NCBI RefSeq assembly: GCF_009857595.1
Contig: NZ_WWCU01000041.1
Span: 1 to 53,406, forward strand
Direction: 5' to 3'
Length of the DNA: 53,406 bases
From: Pseudoduganella aquatica
Lineage (GTDB): Bacteria; Pseudomonadota; Gammaproteobacteria; Burkholderiales; Burkholderiaceae_D
A model generated the notes under the pieces. That model saw nothing but the letters and a program-made list of their open reading frames with translations. It ran no database searches and was not told the origin of the DNA. Shown here one piece after another: positions 21,734-30,956 of this stretch (positions are counted from its first letter, which is position 1; the number at the start of each line of letters is the position of its first letter). The position numbers and the translations under genes are program-made.

Positions 21734-24327
21734 TGAATACGCTACACCGCAAAGCCCTTCCGGGCACCAAGCTCGATTTCTTCGACGCGCGCGCCGCAGT
21801 CGACGCGATCCAGCCGGGCGCATACGACAAGCTGCCCTACACCTCGCGCGTGCTGGCCGAAAACCTGGTGCGCCGCTGCGAGCCCGCCACGCTGAACGCC
21901 TCGCTGTCCCAGCTCATCGAGCGCAAGCGCGACCTGGACTTCCCATGGTTCCCTGCGCGCGTGGTCTGCCACGACATCCTGGGCCAGACCGCGCTGGTGG
22001 ACCTGGCCGGCCTGCGCGACGCCATCGCCCTGCAAGGCGGCGACCCTGCGCTGGTCAATCCCGTGGTGCCGACCCAACTGGTGGTGGACCACTCGCTGGC
22101 GGTGGAATGCGGCGGCTTTGATCCGGACGCCTTCGACAAGAACCGCGCCATTGAAGACCGCCGCAACGAAGACCGCTTCGACTTCATCAACTGGACCAAG
22201 AAGGCGTTCAAGAACGTCGACGTGATCCCGCCGGGTAACGGCATCCTGCACCAGATCAACCTTGAGCGCATGTCGCCGGTGGTGCAGGTGCAGAACGGCG
22301 TGGCCTATCCGGATACGCTGGTGGGCACCGACTCGCACACGCCGATGGTGGACGCGCTGGGCGTGATCGCCATCGGCGTGGGCGGCCTGGAAGCGGAAAG
22401 CGTGATGCTGGGCCGCGCATCGTGGATGCGTTTGCCGGACATTATCGGCGTGGAGCTGACCGGCAAGCCGCAGCCCGGCATCACCGCCACCGACACGGTG
22501 CTGGCGCTGACCGAATTCCTGCGCAAGGAAAAAGTGGTGTCGTCCTACCTGGAGTTCTTCGGCGAGGGCGCTTCGCACCTCACGCTGGGCGACCGCGCCA
22601 CCATCTCCAACATGGCGCCGGAATTCGGCTCCACCGCCGCCATGTTCTACATCGACGAGCAGACAATCAAGTACCTCAAGCTCACCGGCCGCGACGCCGC
22701 GCTGGTGGACCTGGTGGAGGTATATGCCAAGGAAACCGGCCTGTGGGCAGATGAGCTGAAGCACGCCGAATATGAACGCGTGATCCGCTTCGACCTCTCG
22801 ACCGTGGTGCGCAACATTGCCGGCCCGTCCAATCCGCACAAGCGCGTGCCGACCTCCGAGCTGGCCGCGCGCGGCATCTCGGGCGTGGTGGAAAACGAAC
22901 CTGGCTTGATGCCCGACGGCGCCGTCATCATCGCCGCCATCACCAGCTGCACCAACACCAACAACCCGCGCAATATGATCGCCGCCGGCCTGCTGGCGCG
23001 CAACGCCAACAAGCTGGGGCTGACCCGCAAGCCGTGGGTGAAAAGCTCGCTGGCGCCCGGCTCCAAGGCCGTGACCCTGTACCTGGAAGAAGCGCACCTG
23101 ATGCCCGAGCTGGAGCAGCTGGGCTTCGGCGTGGTGGCTTACGCCTGCACCACGTGCAACGGCATGTCCGGCGCGCTGGATCCGGTGATCCAGAAGGAAG
23201 TGATCGACCGCGACCTGTACGCCACCGCCGTCCTGTCCGGCAACCGCAACTTCGACGGCCGCATCCACCCTTACGCCAAGCAGGCCTTCCTGGCCTCGCC
23301 TCCGCTGGTGGTGGCCTACGCCATCGCGGGCACCATCCGTTTCGATATCGAGAAGGACGTGCTGGGCGTGAGCGCGGACGGCAAGGAGATCCGCCTGGCC
23401 GACATCTGGCCTAGCGACGAGGATATCGACGCGCTGGTTGCTGCCAGCGTGAAGCCGGAGCACTTCCACAAGGTCTACATTCCCATGTTCGCCAAGCAGG
23501 AAGACGACGGCATCAAAGTGAGCCCGCTTTACGACTGGCGCCCGCAGACCACCTACATCCGCCGTCCGCCGTACTGGGAAGGCGCGCTGGCCGGCGCGCG
23601 CACGCTGTCGGGCATGCGTCCGCTGGCCGTCCTGGGCGACAACATCACCACCGACCACCTGTCGCCATCGAACGCCATCATGATGGACAGCGCGGCCGGC
23701 GAGTACCTGCACAAAATGGGCTTGCCGGAGGAGGACTTCAACTCCTACGCCACCCACCGCGGCGACCACCTGACCGCGCAGCGCGCCACCTTCGCCAACC
23801 CCACGCTGAAGAACGAGATGGTGCTGGAAGACGGCAAGGTGAAAGCCGGTTCGCTGGCGCGTGTTGAGCCGGAAGGCAAGGTCACGCGCATGTGGGAAGC
23901 CATCGAGACCTATATGGAGCGCAAGCAGCCGCTGATCATCATCGCCGGTGCGGACTACGGCCAGGGTTCCTCGCGCGACTGGGCCGCCAAGGGCGTGCGC
24001 CTGGCCGGCGTGGAAGCCATCGCGGCCGAAGGCTTCGAGCGCATCCACCGCACCAACCTGGTGGGCATGGGCGTGCTGCCGCTGGAGTTCATGCCGGGCG
24101 TGAACCGCCTGACCCTGGGCATAGACGGCACCGAGACCTACGACGTGCTAGGCGAGCGCACCCCGCGCGCCACGCTGACGCTGGTGATCACGCGCAGGAA
24201 CGGCGAGCAGCTCAACGTTCCCGTCATCTGCCGCCTGGACACCGCCGAGGAAGTTTCGATCTACGAAGCGGGCGGCGTGCTGCAGCGCTTCGCGCAGGAC
24301 TTCCTCGAATCCGCAAAGGCCGCATAA
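21733..24327 (+). CDS. acnD: Fe/S-dependent 2-methylisocitrate dehydratase AcnD
   Basis: The 864-residue protein is an aconitase-family enzyme that dehydrates 2-methylcitrate in the route that replaces PrpD. The [4Fe-4S] ligands are Cys406 (SCTNTNNPRNM), Cys472 and Cys475 (ACTTCNG). The swivel domain has ADYGQGSSRDWAAKG. Its neighbours prpC and prpF, together with the length of about 865 residues, distinguish it from AcnA. The start is the ATG at 21733, whose A is the last base of the prpC stop; the frame is open further upstream only inside prpC. Confidence 0.96.
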   Translation: MNTLHRKALPGTKLDFFDARAAVDAIQPGAYDKLPYTSRVLAENLVRRCEPATLNASLSQLIERKRDLDFPWFPARVVCHDILGQTALVDLAGLRDAIALQGGDPALVNPVVPTQLVVDHSLAVECGGFDPDAFDKNRAIEDRRNEDRFDFINWTKKAFKNVDVIPPGNGILHQINLERMSPVVQVQNGVAYPDTLVGTDSHTPMVDALGVIAIGVGGLEAESVMLGRASWMRLPDIIGVELTGKPQPGITATDTVLALTEFLRKEKVVSSYLEFFGEGASHLTLGDRATISNMAPEFGSTAAMFYIDEQTIKYLKLTGRDAALVDLVEVYAKETGLWADELKHAEYERVIRFDLSTVVRNIAGPSNPHKRVPTSELAARGISGVVENEPGLMPDGAVIIAAITSCTNTNNPRNMIAAGLLARNANKLGLTRKPWVKSSLAPGSKAVTLYLEEAHLMPELEQLGFGVVAYACTTCNGMSGALDPVIQKEVIDRDLYATAVLSGNRNFDGRIHPYAKQAFLASPPLVVAYAIAGTIRFDIEKDVLGVSADGKEIRLADIWPSDEDIDALVAASVKPEHFHKVYIPMFAKQEDDGIKVSPLYDWRPQTTYIRRPPYWEGALAGARTLSGMRPLAVLGDNITTDHLSPSNAIMMDSAAGEYLHKMGLPEEDFNSYATHRGDHLTAQRATFANPTLKNEMVLEDGKVKAGSLARVEPEGKVTRMWEAIETYMERKQPLIIIAGADYGQGSSRDWAAKGVRLAGVEAIAAEGFERIHRTNLVGMGVLPLEFMPGVNRLTLGIDGTETYDVLGERTPRATLTLVITRRNGEQLNVPVICRLDTAEEVSIYEAGGVLQRFAQDFLESAKAA

Positions 24328-24332
24328 GTGCT

Positions 24333-24427
24333 GGCGGGTTAAGCGCTTCGCGCTAACCCGCCCTACGAAATCCCGGAGGCGTTCCGGTATCACGTAGGGC
24401 GGGTTAGGCCGAAGGCCGTAAGCCGCC
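24333..24427. repeat. REPIN doublet between acnD and prpF
   Basis: Two inverted REP hairpins lie at 24333-24366 (reverse) and 24394-24427, with a 27-base linker. This pair is the most degenerate: the first has a bulged T-equivalent instead of G, and the second ends AAGCCGCC instead of AACCCGCC. It sits 5 bases after the acnD stop codon. Confidence 0.88.
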
Positions 24428-24448
24428 ATTTCACCAGGACCAAAAAAT

Positions 24449-25639
24449 ATGGCACACCAAACTCAAATCAAAATCCCCGCCACCTATATGCGCGGCGGCA
24501 CCAGCAAGGGCGTGTTCTTCCGGCTGCAGGACTTGCCGGCGGCCGCGCAAGTGCCGGGCAAGGCGCGCGACGCCTTGCTGCTGCGCGTGATCGGCAGCCC
24601 GGACCCTTACGGCAAGCAGATCGACGGCATGGGCGGCGCCACCTCCAGCACCAGCAAGACGGTCATCCTGTCCAAGTCCGCCAGGGCGGAGCATGACGTG
24701 GACTACCTCTTCGGCCAGGTCGCTATCGACAAGGCCTTCGTGGACTGGAGCGGCAACTGCGGCAACCTGTCCGCCGCCGTTGGCGCTTTCGCCATCAGCG
24801 GCGGCCTGGTGGACGCGGACCGCGTGCCGCGCGACGGCGTGGCCGTGGTGCGCATCTGGCAGGCCAACATCGCCAAGACCATCATCGCCCACATCCCCAT
24901 GTCCAATGGCGAAGTGCAGGAAACCGGCGACTTCGAACTGGACGGCGTGACCTTCCCGGCCGCCGAAGTGCAGCTCGAATTCATGGACCCGGCGGCGGAC
25001 GAGGAGGGCGCCGGAGGCTCGATGTTCCCGACCGGGAACCTGGTCGACGAGCTGGAGGTGCCCGGCGTGGGCACCTTCAAGGCCACGATGATCAACGCCG
25101 GCATTCCCACCATCTTCGTCAACGCGGAAGACATCGGCTACACCGGCACCGAGCTGCAGGACGCCATCAATGGCGACGCCAAGGCGCTGGCCCGCTTTGA
25201 AACCATACGCGCGCACGGCGCGCTGCGCATGGGCCTGATCAAGCATATCGACGAAGCGGCGCAGCGGCAGCACACCCCCAAGGTGGCCTTCGTGGCGCCG
25301 CCGGCCGGCTACACCTCGTCCAGCGGCAAGCAGGTCGCGGCGGGCGACATCGACCTGCTGGTGCGCGCGCTCTCGATGGGCAAGCTGCACCACGCCATGA
25401 TGGGCACCGCTGCGGTGGCCATCGGCACGGCGGCGGCGGTGCCGGGCACGCTGGTCAACCTGGCCGCCGGCGGCGGAGCACGCAGCGCGGTGCGCTTCGG
25501 CCATCCGTCCGGCACGCTGCGGGTGGGTGCCGAGGCGGCCCGGGCGGACGGCGAATGGAGCGTCACCAAGGCCATCATGAGCCGCAGCGCGCGGGTGCTG
25601 ATGGAGGGCTGGGTCCGGGTGCCGGGCGACGCTTTCTAG
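24449..25639 (+). CDS. prpF: AcnD-accessory protein PrpF (aconitate isomerase-like)
   Basis: The 396-residue protein has the PrpF opening IPATYMRGGTSKGVFF and a diaminopimelate-epimerase-like double barrel. WSGNCGNLSAAVG supplies one probable active-site Cys, and MGKLHHAMMGTAAVA lies in the second half. PrpF is needed for AcnD-dependent methylcitrate metabolism and is thought to isomerise the 2-methylaconitate product. CACCAGGACC precedes the ATG. It is the last gene of the prp operon. Confidence 0.95.
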   Translation: MAHQTQIKIPATYMRGGTSKGVFFRLQDLPAAAQVPGKARDALLLRVIGSPDPYGKQIDGMGGATSSTSKTVILSKSARAEHDVDYLFGQVAIDKAFVDWSGNCGNLSAAVGAFAISGGLVDADRVPRDGVAVVRIWQANIAKTIIAHIPMSNGEVQETGDFELDGVTFPAAEVQLEFMDPAADEEGAGGSMFPTGNLVDELEVPGVGTFKATMINAGIPTIFVNAEDIGYTGTELQDAINGDAKALARFETIRAHGALRMGLIKHIDEAAQRQHTPKVAFVAPPAGYTSSSGKQVAAGDIDLLVRALSMGKLHHAMMGTAAVAIGTAAAVPGTLVNLAAGGGARSAVRFGHPSGTLRVGAEAARADGEWSVTKAIMSRSARVLMEGWVRVPGDAF

Positions 25640-25666
25640 CCTGTCACTGTCCTTGCTTTGTTGTAA

Positions 25667-25697
25667 CTATGCCCGCTATACGCGGGCATAGCCGCTT
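25667..25697 (+). terminator. Perfect hairpin after prpF, candidate terminator
   Basis: CTATGCCCGC (25667-25676) and GCGGGCATAG (25682-25691) pair perfectly around a 5-base loop. The following sequence (CCGCTTTTAG) is only weakly T-rich. It could be a terminator for the prp operon or a regulatory structure before the next gene. Confidence 0.5.
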
Positions 25698-25809
25698 TTA
25701 GAGGCCGCTGTCGGCGTGCGCGGTGGCGGACCCGCACGTTGTGGTTTATGATCTGCCAACTACGCTGCCACAGGAGACCGGCACGTTACTAAAAGGTGCC
25801 CAGGTGTAC

Positions 25810-28800
25810 ATGAGTCGTGTTCCACCCCATCCGGATTCCGTGGCCGAAGCCTTGCAGCTGATCGGCCTGCCAGCGTGCGCATGCGGCGGCGACGGGCTGG
25901 TGCTCGCCTCCAGCCCGGAACTGGACGAACTGCTGGGCTTCGCCGCCCGTGGCCGTCCGGTGGCTGACGTGTTCGCGCGCCACGCGCGCAGCGACAGCAT
26001 GGCGCGGCTGGACGCCGCCATGGGCGGCAAGGCCGGCGCTGGCGCTGCGGACAGCGCCGACGCCAAGGCGGCGCGGCAATGGGACAGCTGCCTGGCCCAC
26101 GCCACCGGCCAGTACATCCCGGTGCAGGCCACGCTCAAGCCCCTGCCCGGCGAAGGCCCGGCGGCCGGCGCCATCGTGGTGTTCCACGACACCAGCGGCT
26201 TCCAGCGCGACCAGCGCGCGCTGCGCAAGACCTTGCTGGAACAGCAGGCCATCCTGGAAAACGCGGCGGTCGGCATCATCTTCGGCAAGTCGGGCTCCAT
26301 CATCGAGTGCAATATCCGCGCGGCCGAAATGTTCGGCTATGCGCGCGACGAGTTGGAAGGCGCCAGCGGCAATATCCTGTACGGCAGCGACGAAATCCGC
26401 CAGGGCGTGGCCGATCAGTCGCGCCCCTTGCTGACGCAGGGGCAGTCCTACAAGACCGAAATCCAGCTGCGCCGCAAGGACGGCACGCTGTTCTGGGGCC
26501 GCCTGTATGGCCGTTCGCTCGACCCGTCCGACATCGCCGAGGGCACGGTCTGGATCGTGGAGGACATCAGCGAGCAGCGCGCAGCCGAGGAAAGCATGCG
26601 CCAGCTGCTGATGGAGCAGAACGCCATTCTCGACAATGCCTCGGTCGGCATCCTGTTCACCAAGGCGCAGACCCTGTTGAACTGCAATCCGCGCATGGCC
26701 GAAATGTTCGGCTACACGCGCGAGGAAATGTACGGACGCCCGGCGGTGGAAGTATTCCCCTCGCCGCAGGCCTACGCCGAATTCGGCATGGAGGCCGGCC
26801 CCTTGCTGGGCAGCGGCCAGCCCTTCGAGAAGAAGGAATTCCAGTTCAAGCGCAAGGACGGCAGCCTGCTGTGGTGCCGCGTGCGGGCACAGGCCATCAG
26901 CCACGAGCGCAGCGATGGCGGCACCATCTGGATCATGGAAGACATTACGCAGTCGCGCCAGACGCAGATGGAAGTCGAAGCCATCATGACGAACGCGTCG
27001 ATCAGCATCCTGTTCACCAAGAACCGCATCATCACGCGCTACAACCGCGGCTTTGCGGAGATGTTCCGCTACGAAGGCGACGAGGGCCTGGGCCTGACCG
27101 GCATGTCGCTGTATCCGTCGCAGGCCGCCTACGAGCGCCTGGGCGCGGCCGCCACGCCCTTCCTCATGGTGGGCAAGCCCTTCCAGACCGAAGTGGAAAT
27201 GCGGCGCAAGGACAACACCACCTTCTGGGCCCAGCTGATCGCCTACGTGGTGAATCCGGACGACCCCAGCCAGGGCACCATCTGGATCGCCGAAGACCGC
27301 ACCGAACAGAAGCTGGCCGAGGAATCGCTGCGCAACGCGCTGCTGGAAAACCAGGCGATACTGGACAGCGCGGTGCTGGGCATCTCGGTGTGCGAGGGCG
27401 GCTACAACCTGCGCTGCAACACCAAGATGGAAGAACTGTTCGGCTACGCGCCGGGCGAAATGAACAACCTGAGCGTGCAGGCCTTCTACGCCGATATCGA
27501 GTCCTGGGACATGGCGCGCAAGCAGACCGCGCGCGACTTCCGCTCCGGCCACGTCAACACCTCCGAGTACCAGCTGGTGCGCAAGGACGGCAGCCGCTTC
27601 TGGGCGCGCCTGTCCGGCCGGCCCTTCGACATGGCGCAGCCGCGCGGCCGCTCGGTATGGCTGGTGGACGACATCACCGCGCGCCGCGCCGACGCCGAAG
27701 CGGTGCGCCAGGCGCGCGATGAACTGGAAGTGCGGGTGCTGGAACGCACCGCCGAACTGGCCGGCGCCAACGCCCAGCTGCAAGGCGAGATCGTCGAACG
27801 GCGCCAGGCCGAGGCGCGCGTGCACCACATGGCCTACCACGACACCCTGACCGGCCTGCCCAACCGCGCGCTGCTGGCCGACCGCCTGGACCGCGCCATG
27901 CTCTCCGCGCAGCGCTCCGAGCGGCGCCTGGCTGTGATGTTCCTGGACCTGGACCGCTTCAAGACCATCAACGACTCGCTGGGCCACCTGACCGGCGACC
28001 AGCTGCTCAAGGAAGTGGCCAGCCGCCTGTGCCGCGCCGTGCGCGCCAGCGACACCGTGGCCCGCCTGGGCGGCGATGAATTCGTGGTGCTGGTGCCGGG
28101 CATACGCTCGATCGAAGAAGCGAGCCGGGTGGCCGAGAAAATCATCGAATCGCTGGCTGTGCCTTTCCCGCTGGAAGGGCGCATGCTGCACATCACGCCG
28201 TCCATCGGCATCTGCGTCTACCCGGACGACGGCGAGGACGTGGAAACGCTGATGCGCCACGCCGACGGCGCCATGTACCACGCCAAGGCGTCCGGCCGCA
28301 ACAACTACCAGTTCTTCACGCCGAAGATGAACGTGTCGGCGGCGCAGCGCTTCGAGCTGGAAAACAGCCTGCGCAGCGCGCTGTCGCTGGGCCAGTTCGA
28401 ACTGCATTTCCAGCCCATCATGGACATCGCCACGCGCCGCGTGCACGCCATGGAGGTGCTGCTGCGCTGGCGCCGTCCCGGCCAGGGGCTGGTGATGCCG
28501 GACAGCTTTATCCCGCTGATCGAAGAGAACGGCATGATCGTGCCGATAGGCGAGTGGGTGATGCGCAGCGCCTGCGAGCAGAGCATGGAGTGGCTCAGGA
28601 TGGGCCTGCAGCCGGTGCCGCTGGCCGTGAATTTGTCGCCGCGCCAGTTCATGCACCGCGGCCTGGTGGAATCGATCCGCCGCATCCTGGACGAAACCGG
28701 CATAGACCCGTCCATGATCGAGTTTGAAATCACCGAGACGGCGCTGATGCAGCACGGCGAGCACACCATGGAAATCCTGGGGCAGATCAACGCCATGGGC

Positions 28801-29118
28801 ATCCGGCTGTCGATCGACGATTTCGGCACCGGCTATTCCAGCCTGGCTTACCTGAAGCGCTTCCCGGTCAGGAAGATCAAGATCGACCGCGCCTTCATCA
28901 AGGAGCTGGAGGAGAGCGCGGAGGACCGCGCCATCGTGGCGGCCATCATCGCGCTATCGGACAGCCTGCAGATGCCGGTGGTGGCTGAAGGCGTGGAAAC
29001 GGAAGGGCAGTTCGCCCTGCTGCAGCGCCAGGGCTGCCGCTATGCGCAAGGCTATCTGTTCTCGCAGCCGGTCCCCCACGCCAACGCCCAGCACATGCTG
29101 GACCGGAAAACGGCTTAG
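25810..29118 (+). CDS. Multi-PAS diguanylate cyclase/phosphodiesterase (GGDEF-EAL)
   Basis: The 1102-residue protein has a degenerate N-terminal PAS-like region and four clear PAS/PAC units (roughly 145-630), each with the pattern AxxGIxF, EMFGY and RKDGxxFW. A coiled coil (about 635-675) leads to a GGDEF domain with the motif at 754-758 and an EAL domain. The EAL motif reads EVL at 882-884, a common active variant, with NLSPRQF, DDFGTGYSSL, KIDRAFI and AEGVET intact. No membrane segment is visible, so it is likely cytosolic and makes or breaks c-di-GMP. ATG 25810 follows AGGTG; an in-frame GTG at 25723 is an alternative. Its stop overlaps the xthA stop. Confidence 0.93.
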   Translation: MSRVPPHPDSVAEALQLIGLPACACGGDGLVLASSPELDELLGFAARGRPVADVFARHARSDSMARLDAAMGGKAGAGAADSADAKAARQWDSCLAHATGQYIPVQATLKPLPGEGPAAGAIVVFHDTSGFQRDQRALRKTLLEQQAILENAAVGIIFGKSGSIIECNIRAAEMFGYARDELEGASGNILYGSDEIRQGVADQSRPLLTQGQSYKTEIQLRRKDGTLFWGRLYGRSLDPSDIAEGTVWIVEDISEQRAAEESMRQLLMEQNAILDNASVGILFTKAQTLLNCNPRMAEMFGYTREEMYGRPAVEVFPSPQAYAEFGMEAGPLLGSGQPFEKKEFQFKRKDGSLLWCRVRAQAISHERSDGGTIWIMEDITQSRQTQMEVEAIMTNASISILFTKNRIITRYNRGFAEMFRYEGDEGLGLTGMSLYPSQAAYERLGAAATPFLMVGKPFQTEVEMRRKDNTTFWAQLIAYVVNPDDPSQGTIWIAEDRTEQKLAEESLRNALLENQAILDSAVLGISVCEGGYNLRCNTKMEELFGYAPGEMNNLSVQAFYADIESWDMARKQTARDFRSGHVNTSEYQLVRKDGSRFWARLSGRPFDMAQPRGRSVWLVDDITARRADAEAVRQARDELEVRVLERTAELAGANAQLQGEIVERRQAEARVHHMAYHDTLTGLPNRALLADRLDRAMLSAQRSERRLAVMFLDLDRFKTINDSLGHLTGDQLLKEVASRLCRAVRASDTVARLGGDEFVVLVPGIRSIEEASRVAEKIIESLAVPFPLEGRMLHITPSIGICVYPDDGEDVETLMRHADGAMYHAKASGRNNYQFFTPKMNVSAAQRFELENSLRSALSLGQFELHFQPIMDIATRRVHAMEVLLRWRRPGQGLVMPDSFIPLIEENGMIVPIGEWVMRSACEQSMEWLRMGLQPVPLAVNLSPRQFMHRGLVESIRRILDETGIDPSMIEFEITETALMQHGEHTMEILGQINAMGIRLSIDDFGTGYSSLAYLKRFPVRKIKIDRAFIKELEESAEDRAIVAAIIALSDSLQMPVVAEGVETEGQFALLQRQGCRYAQGYLFSQPVPHANAQHMLDRKTA

Positions 29119-29882
29119 TCGCTCAGCGTGGCGATCACCGGCGCGTGGTCCGAAGGCTGTTCCCACTTGCGCGGCGCGCGGTCCACCATGCAGGCCGTGC
29201 AGCGCGCGGCCAGCGGCGGCGACAGCAGCACATGGTCGATGCGCACGCCCTTGTTCTTCTGGAAGCCCAGCATGCGGTAATCCCACCAGCTGAAGGTCTT
29301 CTCGGCCTGTTCGAACAGGCGGAAGGAATCCGTCAGGCCCAGCGCGAACAGCGCCTGCAGCGCGGCGCGCTCCGGCTCCGAGCACAGCACCTGTCCGGCC
29401 CACGCCACCGGATCATGCACGTCGCGGTCGTCCGGCGCGATGTTGTAGTCGCCCAGCACGGCCAAGTTGGGGTGCTGCGCCGCTTCCAGTTCCAGCCAGT
29501 GGCGGAACGACGCCAGCCAGCCCAGCTTGTATTCATACTTGTCCGTGCCCACCGCCTGGCCGTTCGGCACATAGGCGCACACCACGCGCACGCCGGCCGT
29601 GGTGACGGCCAGGATGCGCTGCTGCGCGTCCTCGTAATGCGGATTGTTGACCACTACGTCCGTCATCGGCTGCTTGGACAGGATGGCCACGCCGTTGTAG
29701 GTCTTCTGGCCGCTGAACACCACGTGGTAGCCGGCCGCCTCGATGGCGGCGGTAGGGAACTTGTCGTCGGTCAGCTTGGTCTCTTGGATGCACAGCACAT
29801 CGACCGGATTTTCCTCCAGCCATTTGAGCACGTGGGGCAGGCGGACGTTCAGCGAGTTGACGTTCCAGGTTGCGAGTTTCAT
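29115..29882 (-). CDS. xthA: Exodeoxyribonuclease III
   Basis: The 255-residue protein is a metal-dependent AP endonuclease/3'-5' exonuclease for base-excision repair. Its motifs are WNVNSLNVR (Asn), IQETKL (Glu, metal), CAYVPNG, LGDYNIAPDDRDVHDP (Asp/Asn) and RIDHVLLS, then PSDHAPVIA (catalytic Asp-His). Length is normal for bacterial XthA. Its TAA overlaps the TAG of the convergent GGDEF-EAL gene. It is 39 bases downstream of the LysR gene in the same direction, so the two may be cotranscribed. Confidence 0.96.
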   Translation of the reverse strand: MKLATWNVNSLNVRLPHVLKWLEENPVDVLCIQETKLTDDKFPTAAIEAAGYHVVFSGQKTYNGVAILSKQPMTDVVVNNPHYEDAQQRILAVTTAGVRVVCAYVPNGQAVGTDKYEYKLGWLASFRHWLELEAAQHPNLAVLGDYNIAPDDRDVHDPVAWAGQVLCSEPERAALQALFALGLTDSFRLFEQAEKTFSWWDYRMLGFQKNKGVRIDHVLLSPPLAARCTACMVDRAPRKWEQPSDHAPVIATLSD

Positions 29883-29921
29883 GGCGTTTGTCTTTCTTCG
29901 TAAATCAAGTTTTCACGCATT

Positions 29922-30827
29922 CTAACCGAATGCCTCGCCGCGTTCCGCATCGAGCAGGAAGTCCCGCAGCAGCTGGGCGCTGGGGCCGATGCGCTGGGCG
30001 TGGACCAGGTAGATTTCCAGCGGCGCGGTCTCCACTTCCGGCAGCACATGCACCAACTCGCCCGACGCGATCAGCGCGGCCGCGTCGTAGGCGGGCAGGC
30101 GCGCCATGCCTTCGCCGGCCAGCACGAAAGCCAGCCGCGCCGCCGCGCTGTCGGTCACCACGTCGCCCCGGATGGGGATCAGGATCTCCTGCCCGCCGGC
30201 GCGCGCGGCCAGGCTGCGCTGGCTGGGCGGGTAGGCGATCCAGCGGTGTGATCCCAGCTCGGCCACGGTGGCTGGCGCGCGGTGGCGGCGCAGGTAGGCG
30301 GGCGAGGCGCACAGCATGGTCTGTTCGCGCAGCAGGCGGCGCGCGATGAGCGCGGAATCGGCCAGCGGCCCGGCGCGCACGGCCAGCTCTATGCCGTGCT
30401 GCACCAGATCCACATTGGCGTCGCTCATGGCCACGTGCAGGCGGATGGCCGGATAGCGCCGCCGGAACTCGAGCAGCGCCGGCAGGATGCGCTTGTTGCC
30501 GAAGTGGTGGGAGCAGGTGATGCGGACCTCGCCGCGCGGTTCGGCGCGCAGCAGCTCCATGCCGCGTATGCCGTCCTGCGCCTCGTCGAGCAGGCGTTCG
30601 CAATGCACGCGGAAGGCTTCGCCGGCCGGCGTGAGGCTGAAGCTGCGCGTGCTGCGCTGGGCCAGCGGCACGCCCAGCTTGGCTTCCAGCGCGCGAATGT
30701 GGTGGCTGACGACGGCGCGGGTCAGCCCCAGCGCGCGGGCGCCGGCGGCGAAGCTGCCGCTGCGCACCACGGTCGCAAACACCGCCATGGCGCGCAGCTC
30801 GTCGAGTATGGGGGAGTGGTCTTTCAT
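29922..30827 (-). CDS. LysR-family transcriptional regulator
   Basis: The 301-residue protein has an N-terminal winged helix-turn-helix (MAVFATVVRSGSFAAGARALGLTRAVVSHHIRALE in two parts, ending QRSTRSFSLTPAG) and a periplasmic-binding-like effector domain. The sequence (RGEVRITCSHHFGNKRILPAL) belongs to the large CrgA/DsdC-like subgroup. It is divergent from a DJ-1/PfpI gene, the standard layout for a LysR protein and its target. A T-N11-A palindrome lies between them. The effector is unknown, though electrophile or oxidant stress would fit the neighbour. Confidence 0.92.
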   Translation of the reverse strand: MKDHSPILDELRAMAVFATVVRSGSFAAGARALGLTRAVVSHHIRALEAKLGVPLAQRSTRSFSLTPAGEAFRVHCERLLDEAQDGIRGMELLRAEPRGEVRITCSHHFGNKRILPALLEFRRRYPAIRLHVAMSDANVDLVQHGIELAVRAGPLADSALIARRLLREQTMLCASPAYLRRHRAPATVAELGSHRWIAYPPSQRSLAARAGGQEILIPIRGDVVTDSAAARLAFVLAGEGMARLPAYDAAALIASGELVHVLPEVETAPLEIYLVHAQRIGPSAQLLRDFLLDAERGEAFG

Positions 30828-30840
30828 TTCAAAGATTGTA

Positions 30841-30853
30841 TCAAATTGTTTGA
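30841..30853. promoter_or_regulatory. LysR-type box (T-N11-A palindrome)
   Basis: TCAAATTGTTTGA has inverted 5-bp arms and begins with T and ends with A exactly 11 bases apart, the classic LysR box. Its right end overlaps the -35 element of the rightward gene, so a bound regulator could touch RNA polymerase. It lies 14 bases from the LysR start codon. Confidence 0.55.
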
Positions 30854-30878
30854 CATTGAGTCATGCTGGCAGTATCTA
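30850..30878 (+). promoter_or_regulatory. Candidate promoter of the DJ-1/PfpI gene
   Basis: A perfect TTGACA (30850-30855) is followed after 17 bases by TATCTA (30873-30878), a poor -10 box. A strong -35 with a weak -10 is usual for promoters needing an activator. Confidence 0.45.
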
Positions 30879-30956
30879 CCCGATATCCTTGCGCGCTCCT
30901 ATAGTTAGCTCATGCCCCGGAACACTGGGATTTCTTGCAGACTGAAGGAGATTGCC

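Noticed and set aside
21742..28764. Other long minus-strand open frames antisense to acnD and the GGDEF-EAL gene
   Set aside because: They show the same low-information composition (His, Gln, Val, Arg) as other antisense shadows and have no ribosome binding sites or recognisable motifs.
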